Assembly: GCA_012730105.1 (NCBI GenBank)
Contig: JAAYBJ010000226.1
Span: 1-61,782, forward strand
Direction of reading: 5' to 3'
DNA length: 61,782 bases
Source: Candidatus Hydrogenedentota bacterium
GTDB taxonomy: Bacteria > Hydrogenedentota > Hydrogenedentia > Hydrogenedentales > CAITNO01
The translations under genes and the position numbers were made by a program. Positions 55,800 through 61,782 of this stretch are shown one piece after another. How positions within the stretch are numbered: the stretch's first letter is position 1; each line of letters opens with the position of its first letter. Under the pieces are notes generated by a model. The model saw only the letters and a list, made by a program, of their open reading frames with translations. It searched no databases and was not told where the DNA came from.

Positions 55800-56031
55800 G
55801 TAGGCCGGGTGGAGTGGAACCATTTGGTATGTCGTTCGTGATAAATACGGCCGAAAAGAAATGCTGATGCGTGGGACATGTTCAAGGCTGAGCGTAACCC
55901 GCCTTCACAACATACATGCCGAGTTCAAAGGCGGGTTCCGCTTTGCTTATTTCATCCTTTCTGTGCAATATGCATACCTTCTGTGTGTGTGTCACCATGG
56001 TTTGATTTGTTAAGGCCCACTCCACCCGGCC
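55800..56031. repeat. Interspersed palindromic repeat, copy 2
   Basis: Begins GTAGGCCGGGTGGAGTGG, holds AACCCGCCTT (from about 55896) and AAAGGCGGGTT (from 55927), and ends in a reverse-complement-like CCACTCCACCCGGCC. Same organisation as copies at 6831 and 56674. It lies 54 bp upstream of the transposase start. Confidence 0.75.
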
Positions 56032-56084
56032 GATTTCGAAATACTTTTTGGTACACTTAGATTCGAGCCAGAAAGGATACGCTT

Positions 56085-56627
56085 ATGTCCCGGTATATTC
56101 GCCTAAGACGTGAAGGCGGGCTATACTTCTTCACCCTCGTGACCCATAATCGTTGCCCGTTTATGACCAGTGAACTTTCACGAAACTGCTTGCGAGCCGC
56201 TTGGAAAGAAACCCAATCGTTATATCCCTTTGATATTGTAGCGGTATGCGTGCTTCCGGACCATTTACATTGTATCTGGCGATTGCCCGAAAAGGATGAC
56301 GCCTTTCCAAAACGATGGCAAAAACTGAAAAGTCTGTTTACGCATGCATATCTTAAGGCGGGCGGAAAGGAAGGGCAACCTACCGTACGTCAACAAAAAA
56401 AGGGAGAACGGGCTGTCTTCCAACCGCGCTATTATGAGCATTCCATTCGTGACCAAGAGGATCTGAAACGTCATTTTGATTACATACATTACAATCCAGT
56501 GAAGCATGGTCTGACGCAAAGTGCCTCTGCGTGGCCTTGGTCTACTTTTCATAAATACGTGAAGATGGGGTGGTACGATACTGATTGGGATCTTTCTCCG
56601 GATGCCCCGGATTTGGACTTGGAATAA
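56085..56627 (+). CDS. REP-associated tyrosine transposase (RAYT)
   Basis: 180-residue Y1-transposase domain of the RAYT/IS200-like type. The HUH motif is in CVLPDHLHCIWRLP, the catalytic Tyr in DYIHYNPVKHGL, and the early GGLYFFTLVTHNRCPFM is characteristic. RAYT proteins are single-copy genes that process palindromic REP sequences, and here one of the repeat copies lies on each side. Intact, so it is the probable source of the interspersed repeats in this window. Confidence 0.92.
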   Translation: MSRYIRLRREGGLYFFTLVTHNRCPFMTSELSRNCLRAAWKETQSLYPFDIVAVCVLPDHLHCIWRLPEKDDAFPKRWQKLKSLFTHAYLKAGGKEGQPTVRQQKKGERAVFQPRYYEHSIRDQEDLKRHFDYIHYNPVKHGLTQSASAWPWSTFHKYVKMGWYDTDWDLSPDAPDLDLE

Positions 56628-56673
56628 AAATCCGTTTTGTAATACGACCACAAACGCGAAGCATATAATTGAT

Positions 56674-56910
56674 GTAGGCCGGGTGGAGCGGAACCATGGG
56701 GTATATCTTCCGCTATAAATAAGACCGAAAACAAACTTGCTCATTTGGGACATGTACGCCATTGAGCGTAACCCGCCTTCAAATAGTCTGTGCCAAATCT
56801 TAAAGGCGGGTTCCGCTTGGGATATTTCATGATATCGGAATCATGCCCATGAAAACGTTGTACACAATGTATATGTTTGTAACAAATGGGTTACGCTTCA
56901 CCCGGCCTAC
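56674..56910. repeat. Interspersed palindromic repeat, copy 3
   Basis: Begins GTAGGCCGGGTGGAGCGG at 56674, has AACCCGCCTT (56770-56779) and AAAGGCGGGTT (about 56802-56812), and ends with TTCACCCGGCCTAC at 56910. Adjacent to the duplicated gene end that starts at 56929. Confidence 0.75.
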
Positions 56911-56915
56911 ACCGT

Positions 56916-57205
56916 TTATTTTATGTCTTCCATTGCTGCCAATTTCCACGTATCGCCTCCGTCGGGGGACATCATCAACGCGCGGCGGGTGCCGTGGTGG
57001 TCGTTACGGTAGAACCAATAGGTGGACCAGCAGTCGTAGGACAGAAACAGGCGTCCCTGGGGATCGATGGTGAGGCGGTGGTAGAAAACGCCGTATTCGG
57101 AGAAGGGGGAGACTATGAGCACTTTCGGGGAGGACCAGGGTTCTCCCGGCCGTTTCCGCATATAGGCCAGGGTTGCGTAATGGCTTGCTGGGAAATAGGG
57201 CTTGC
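56916..57205 (-). pseudogene. Duplicated 3' end of the large BNR protein gene
   Basis: 277 bases (56929-57205) match 59191-59467 with no gaps and about a dozen mismatches by my count. Both read KPYFPASHYATLAYMRKRPG to the end (LAAMEDIK here, LAAMENLKH there). This copy lacks the first roughly 700 residues and reads upstream into AT-rich DNA, so it is a fragment, not a gene. Confidence 0.85.
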
Positions 57206-57318
57206 TAATCATAAATTTCAATAAATAACTTGCTTTTTTTTTTTGCATTTGCTGTATCATAGGACATAATTGTACTGACAAGTATGCGTAAGAACAGGTT
57301 AAAATAAGGAGATAAAAC

Positions 57319-57732
57319 ATGAAGCAGTATTTACGGCTGACAGTAATTTCTTTCATGGCTATGGGGGCAATACTTACCCTTAGTGGATGCCCTCCAGATT
57401 GTGAATGTGAAGGAGAAGAAAAGGCTTGTACCAAACCCCCAACGCCTACGAAATGTGCTCCTCCTGGCTCAAATAATAATTGTTATGGTTGCCTTGATGT
57501 TTATAGTTCTCGGAATCAAAATTATAAACTGTGTGTTGATGCGGATGACCATAAGAAACCCTGCCCTTCAGGGGAAAAATGTGACAAACCATGTTCTTGT
57601 CAGTGCGACCTTATAAAATGGGTATACCCTATTGATTGCGGTACAGATGCAGGAGGAGATATGGATTGTGATAAAACCGCATGTGGAGAACCAACAGCTG
57701 TTTCTGTAGCTGCGGAATTTGGATGTGAATAA
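57319..57732 (+). CDS. Cysteine-rich lipoprotein
   Basis: 137 residues. Lipobox LSGC at about residues 21-24 after a hydrophobic leader makes it a likely outer-membrane or cell-surface lipoprotein. The mature part has about 18 Cys with a spacing suggestive of disulfide knots (PPDCECEG, CAPPGSNNNCYGC, CSCQCDL). No family recognised. AT-rich compared with neighbours. It starts a two-gene islet between the two copies of the duplicated 277-bp segment. Confidence 0.7.
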   Translation: MKQYLRLTVISFMAMGAILTLSGCPPDCECEGEEKACTKPPTPTKCAPPGSNNNCYGCLDVYSSRNQNYKLCVDADDHKKPCPSGEKCDKPCSCQCDLIKWVYPIDCGTDAGGDMDCDKTACGEPTAVSVAAEFGCE

Positions 57733-57866
57733 ATCTGATCCACTAAAATCAACTTCCAGAATTGGTAAACTGTATAGAAAAAATGTTATGAGGGATGCTG
57801 TACTTTTCTGATACTATGCCCATTATAGGCTTGGACTTTTTCGCGTAAAAGAAAGGTATTAAAGAG

Positions 57867-59045
57867 ATGACAGTACTTGCGTGTTGTGCATGGATGCTTC
57901 TCGGCCTTAGTTCCACTGACTGTCCGGGTTTTGGAGTTTCGGAAGATACTCTTTATGTTTCTTCTGATGCCGCTGTTTGGCGCAACGCATTGTTGGATTG
58001 GTCACGAAGCCTCAAGTCATTCCAAGGAACATACACAGTCAATAATACCTATACGGACCCATTGGAACCCGGCACCACTCGGCCAGAATGGTTTAAGGTA
58101 CATTACCGCCGTCGTGACGATGCCTTTTATGTCAGTGTGGAGAGTGATATAGCAAAAAATGAACAAGACATTTATGTCGAGCGTAATAACTACTTAACCT
58201 ATCTTACAGTTAACCTGGATGATCCTTATGAATCTGTTTACTCACAACAAACACTTAATCCAGGTGAAATACATGCGTATGCCTATCCTAGAGAGGCAAT
58301 CTCTGTACCACAGTTTTTGTTTGGTCAAGACTTCAGATCTTATGTCGTTGAGGAATCTGTAGAAGGGTTTTTGGCTGCAGGATGTTCGTGCATGATTATA
58401 CGGGATGACCAGCCTGTATTCGCTCATTTTCGGGGCGGCCGTTTTATTGAGTGCCAATTTGATAAGGGGGATAGGCCAGTACGTCTCAGTTTTGGTACCG
58501 GGTGCGATTGTCCGGCTGACTTACGACAATTCTATGTGAAGGAATATGGGTTTGACGCCGGTACTATTGGTGTACCTTGGGTTGATATTTTCTATTATGA
58601 CTACAAAATTATCGGCGACATTTTTTTCCCTCTACACATTACCCGATACGTTTATAAACGTAATCAGGATGCTATCATTTGGACCCAGCAACTAAAAGAT
58701 CGTCTAAAGGAAATAGGCGAACCACCAGGAAGCGCGGAAGTTCGCGAAGAAAGATGCAAAGTGCTTGCAGAAATTTCACGCCTGAAAATGTATGAAGCCA
58801 ACAGAATATCGGATATAAGATACATTGAAGAAACCCTGTCAATAAATGTACCGCTTGATGACACCTGCTTCGATATAGCATTGCCCGATGGGACCAAGGT
58901 TTTCGACAAGGAAGGACGGTTTTCATATCAAAAAGGGGTTACTATGCCACCTTTAGTTAAGAAACTCTTACTAGTGGGTGCAATAACCGCCGCCACGGTA
59001 TTTTGTTTAGTCGTGATAGGGTTTATGTTATATCGTCGAAAATGA
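57867..59045 (+). CDS. Secreted protein with C-terminal membrane anchor, family unknown
   Basis: 392 residues. Short hydrophobic leader (VLACCAWMLLGLSS), a beta-rich central part (DIYVERNNYLTYLTVNLDD; VDIFYYDYKIIGDIFFPLHI) that resembles LolA-like lipid-carrier folds only loosely, a coiled segment (LKDRLKEIGEPPGSAEVREE), then a single membrane helix KLLLVGAITAATVFCLVVIG ending YRRK. The final helix plus Arg-Lys is like a sorting anchor. 134 nt downstream of the lipoprotein, AT-rich. Function not assignable. Confidence 0.6.
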   Translation: MTVLACCAWMLLGLSSTDCPGFGVSEDTLYVSSDAAVWRNALLDWSRSLKSFQGTYTVNNTYTDPLEPGTTRPEWFKVHYRRRDDAFYVSVESDIAKNEQDIYVERNNYLTYLTVNLDDPYESVYSQQTLNPGEIHAYAYPREAISVPQFLFGQDFRSYVVEESVEGFLAAGCSCMIIRDDQPVFAHFRGGRFIECQFDKGDRPVRLSFGTGCDCPADLRQFYVKEYGFDAGTIGVPWVDIFYYDYKIIGDIFFPLHITRYVYKRNQDAIIWTQQLKDRLKEIGEPPGSAEVREERCKVLAEISRLKMYEANRISDIRYIEETLSINVPLDDTCFDIALPDGTKVFDKEGRFSYQKGVTMPPLVKKLLLVGAITAATVFCLVVIGFMLYRRK

Positions 59046-59174
59046 TAGTCAGGTTTGACAAGATGCTTGTGGTGAAATGTTTGTTCTTTGCTGATATCGT
59101 AGTATCAGAAACTTACATGTTGCATTTCTAAAGACTGTAGATTTCCGAGAATCTTATCCTTATCTGCATACCCA

Positions 59175-61574
59175 TCAATGCTTCAGGTTTTCCATCGCCG
59201 CCAATTTCCACGTATCGCCGCCGTCGGGGGACATCATCAACGCGCGGCGGGCGCCGTGGTGGTCGTTACGGTAGAACCAATAGGTGGACCAGCAGTCATA
59301 CGACAGAAACAGGCGTCCCTGGGGATCGATGGTGAGGCGGTGGTAGAAAACGCCGTATTCGGAGAAGGGGGAGACTATGAGTACTTTCGGGGAGGACCAG
59401 GGTTCTCCCGGTCGTTTTCGCATATAGGCCAGAGTCGCGTAATGGCTTGCGGGGAAATAGGGCTTGCCGCCGTCAAACCAAAGCCGGAACACGACATGCA
59501 GTGTGTCCTCCTGATCGCATACCAGCCCGACATAAGTCTGGCGCAGGCCGGGGCCGAGTTCCTCGGGTTCCGTCCAACCGCCTTCGGCATCGTTGGGTTG
59601 CAGGGACCGGACATACTGGAAGGTGCGGCCATGGGTGCCGATAAGGACATGGAGATATCCCTGGCTATCCATGGTAATGGAGGGCGTATTGTGACAGTCA
59701 TTGGCTGGTGGGCCATAGCCCACCAGGGCGGACTTGCCCAATTGTTGCGTGTTTCGGTCGTAGGTCACAACGAAAGTGGGCACGCCGGGCGCTTTTTCTT
59801 CCGGCTCGGTCGCTTCGGCCCATACGACATGCACCTTGTTGTCCCGGGACACCACCGACGAGGGAATGCCGGAATGGGCGGAAAATCCGATGCACTTCCT
59901 GGAGATCGGTATCGGCTTCCCGATGGAAATGGCGCCGTCCGTATTTTGTGCCGGCAACAACAGGTCCAGAGTATTCAGTCTGCGCCAGAACACTTCCGGG
60001 TCTTTTTGCGTGAGCGTGTATCGTGTCATGGGCGGCGGTCCTTCGGGCGTATTGTTCCCCGAGAACTGTTCCAGGTCTAAAGCGCCTTCGCCCAGAAGTG
60101 CGCACATCTTCAGGCGGGTGTCGCCGGGACGGGCAAAAAGGAGTGCGGAACGTCCCTGCACCTCGCCCAGGAGATAGACCGTGTTGTCCCTGTCAAAGGC
60201 GCATTTTGAGGATCGGCTGCGGAAGGGAAGCGAGCCACCGTCCGACTGAACGACTTCTGATATGGCGGTCCATTCCTGGGTACGCCAGGTCATCAACGCG
60301 GTATCCGAAACCATGAAAGGACAACCATCCGGGCTGAAATAGACCTGGTTGTCATTGGGATAGCGGGGCAGATACCCGAAGCGTTCATTCTCGTGGGTGT
60401 ACGGTTTAAGCACCAGGGGCAGTTCGAGCGGTTGCGCCGCCGGGGGCGAACCACGCTGAACGGTAACAGTCGCGTACGTTGAAAAATCGGGTGTGTCCCG
60501 GGGCGTTGCATGCACGCGGCAGGAGGCGCTGTCGACGCCGTCCGGCAGGGCGCAGCTGAGGTCTACCGTCGCAGCGCTTTTGGCCGCCACCGTAACTTCA
60601 GAAACGGAAAGCGCCGCCTGAAATGCTGCTCCGGGAAAATCAAGGCTTAGCGTGACGGTTCTGGGCGCTACGTCATTATTGTGTACTTCAAACGAGACCG
60701 TTTCACGGGGCGCGCCGTTCAGATACACGTTGCGGCTGTACGGGGTGAGCAGCCAGCGATTCTCGTGAAAGGGAAACGAGGAATCCTCGTTGGGTGTCCA
60801 CAAAGAAAAGTTGGGAAAATCACTCCCTGCGGGCCAACGGGTTACGCCGTCAATCTGGACCGTTCCACGGAACACCGGCAGATGCAGCCGCCAGGGCGTT
60901 GACGCGCGCGGCGCCTCGGCGGGAACCGTGAAGTGTCCGTTACCCTCGGCGTCCAGGGCAATCACGCCGACCACCTCATCGTCCCCGTTATACAGTACGG
61001 GTGTTTCTGCACTTCCTTTCATGCCGGAAATTTCCAGGGTAAAGGCCTGGCGTTCAGGACGGAAACAGATATCGCCGGGCACCTCTGGCCCCAGCAGCAC
61101 CAGCGGTTCTTCATGGGCCGCATCCCGGTGGCCCCGCGAGGTTTCGACGAGATACTGCGGACAGTTCGTGCGAAAGCCCCACGCGATGTCCTCGCCATAC
61201 CGATCCTCGCTCACGGTGATGTTCAGCGCGTAAACGCCCTTGCAGGGCACCTCCGCGCTTAACCGCGTTCGCTGTACCGGTCCCGGACCGTCCCCCTTGC
61301 CCAGCCCGTCTTCGGGCAGGGTCTCTTCCGCCAGCACGGTTCGGTCCGGTCCCGCCAGAATCGCCCGCAGAAAGGTCTTACGCCCTTTCAGATTCAAATC
61401 GTATTTTTCGACCTCCACCCACAGTTCCCCCGGTTCCGCCAGAAAATACACCCCGCCGCAACCGCCATAATGCAGCACTGGCGCCTCGGAAGACTGCGCC
61501 GCCGCCGTCCCAAACCCGCCGCCCAGAACGACCAGTATGAAAAGACAACCCGTTAAAGCCTGTATCCCTCTCAT
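59175..61574 (-). CDS. Large secreted BNR-type protein
   Basis: About 799 residues from ATG 61574, preceded by AAGGA. Signal peptide RGIQALTGCLFILVVLGGGF. N-terminal two thirds are beta-rich domains (MKGSAETPVLYNGDDEVVGV, FEVHNNDVAPRTVTLSLDFP). The C-terminal part is a BNR_4-type propeller (SAHSGIPSSVVSRDNKVHVV, SPDGGDTWKLAAMEN). It probably binds or cleaves a glycan. Its 3' end is duplicated at 56929-57205 with an islet of two genes in between. Confidence 0.8.
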   Translation of the reverse strand: MRGIQALTGCLFILVVLGGGFGTAAAQSSEAPVLHYGGCGGVYFLAEPGELWVEVEKYDLNLKGRKTFLRAILAGPDRTVLAEETLPEDGLGKGDGPGPVQRTRLSAEVPCKGVYALNITVSEDRYGEDIAWGFRTNCPQYLVETSRGHRDAAHEEPLVLLGPEVPGDICFRPERQAFTLEISGMKGSAETPVLYNGDDEVVGVIALDAEGNGHFTVPAEAPRASTPWRLHLPVFRGTVQIDGVTRWPAGSDFPNFSLWTPNEDSSFPFHENRWLLTPYSRNVYLNGAPRETVSFEVHNNDVAPRTVTLSLDFPGAAFQAALSVSEVTVAAKSAATVDLSCALPDGVDSASCRVHATPRDTPDFSTYATVTVQRGSPPAAQPLELPLVLKPYTHENERFGYLPRYPNDNQVYFSPDGCPFMVSDTALMTWRTQEWTAISEVVQSDGGSLPFRSRSSKCAFDRDNTVYLLGEVQGRSALLFARPGDTRLKMCALLGEGALDLEQFSGNNTPEGPPPMTRYTLTQKDPEVFWRRLNTLDLLLPAQNTDGAISIGKPIPISRKCIGFSAHSGIPSSVVSRDNKVHVVWAEATEPEEKAPGVPTFVVTYDRNTQQLGKSALVGYGPPANDCHNTPSITMDSQGYLHVLIGTHGRTFQYVRSLQPNDAEGGWTEPEELGPGLRQTYVGLVCDQEDTLHVVFRLWFDGGKPYFPASHYATLAYMRKRPGEPWSSPKVLIVSPFSEYGVFYHRLTIDPQGRLFLSYDCWSTYWFYRNDHHGARRALMMSPDGGDTWKLAAMENLKH

Positions 61575-61743
61575 GGCAAAATCCTTGTGTAATTGTTCAG
61601 GCAGGCGATATCCCGCCCGCCTGACCACTCAGCTCTAGGCTCGTTCCCAAATTGCATTCTTGTCATTACCCACATCTTGTATCTATAATTTCCTTCAGCA
61701 CAACATATAGTGCCTGCTATAAGTTGCTGGAAAGGATACTATT

Positions 61744-61782
61744 ATGAATGTACTTGCGTGGGCAAATCAAGAATTTGGAGAA
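61744..61782 (+). CDS. Start of an IS4-type transposase, cut by the window edge
   Basis: The last 39 bases encode MNVLAWANQEFGE. This opening resembles the N-terminal DNA-binding region of IS4/Tn5-like transposases, which start with W(A/V)xxEFGxxxLGDKR. Preceded by GGAAAGGATACT. With only 13 codons the family is a guess; a mobile element here would fit the repeat-rich right end. Confidence 0.45.
   Translation, partial: MNVLAWANQEFGE

Overview
The window looks like a chromosomal segment from a heterotrophic, polysaccharide-scavenging bacterium with a cell envelope containing periplasmic and lipoprotein space. The evidence is the density of secreted glycan-active enzymes: five BNR/sialidase-type proteins, GH13, GH10 and GH16 modules, two formylglycine sulfatases, a heparinase II/III-type lyase and a ceramidase-like hydrolase. 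Many carry Sec or twin-arginine leaders. This repertoire, the large multidomain fusions and the AmmeMemoRadiSam locus fit Hydrogenedentota, Planctomycetota or Lentisphaerota-like bacteria. That placement is inference; no rRNA or marker gene is present. TGA works as a normal stop in many genes.

Layout. 1-6.1 kb: the 5' part of an internalin-like LRR protein (minus), a GH13 glucan branching-type enzyme, then a Ktr/Trk potassium uptake operon whose TrkA/KtrA partner has a one-base frameshift in a C run, followed by a HAMP/PAS-like membrane protein. 6.4-7.1 kb: a decayed GH2-type gene and a copy of an interspersed repeat. 7.1-13.7 kb: a sialic-acid type operon (sialidase, N-acylglucosamine 2-epimerase, a kelch mutarotase fused to a sodium/solute symporter, a GH10 xylanase). 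13.8-17.7 kb: a damaged toxin-like gene with an intact DUF2283 gene, a WYL regulator, an LprI/ankyrin protein and a DUF4064-like membrane protein.

17.8-26.3 kb is the most unusual stretch and looks like an accessory island, visibly more AT-rich in its core. It has two small proteins, a 993-residue TerB-dynamin GTPase, an RdcB-like partner and a patatin phospholipase in tight succession. Then come (minus) an LRAT-fold protein translationally coupled to a decayed RyR-domain gene, and an intact DUF433/DUF5615 toxin-antitoxin pair. I propose the dynamin-RdcB-patatin cassette as a membrane-remodelling or defence system.

26.4-43.6 kb returns to glycan use: a three-module sialidase-GH16-sialidase protein, an intergenic repeat field, an alpha/beta hydrolase, a UroD-like protein, unrecognised secreted proteins, a heparinase II/III-type lyase, two sulfatases and two more sialidases, plus a GDSL esterase at 43.8-45.1 kb. 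45.2-53.2 kb is an AmmeMemoRadiSam locus: radical SAM enzyme, tiny Tat-leader protein, membrane-anchored Memo-AMMECR1 fusion, and a 1273-residue membrane protein joining a spermidine-synthase-like domain, an FMN attachment domain and a NosR/NapH-like Fe-S module. A NapH-like polyferredoxin follows convergently.

53.3-61.8 kb: a YncE-like beta-propeller and a ceramidase-like gene (minus), a REP-associated tyrosine transposase lying between two copies of the 230-bp repeat, a 277-bp duplicated gene end flanking an AT-rich two-gene islet (Cys-rich lipoprotein and C-terminally anchored protein), a large BNR protein, and the first 13 codons of what looks like an IS4-type transposase at the window edge.
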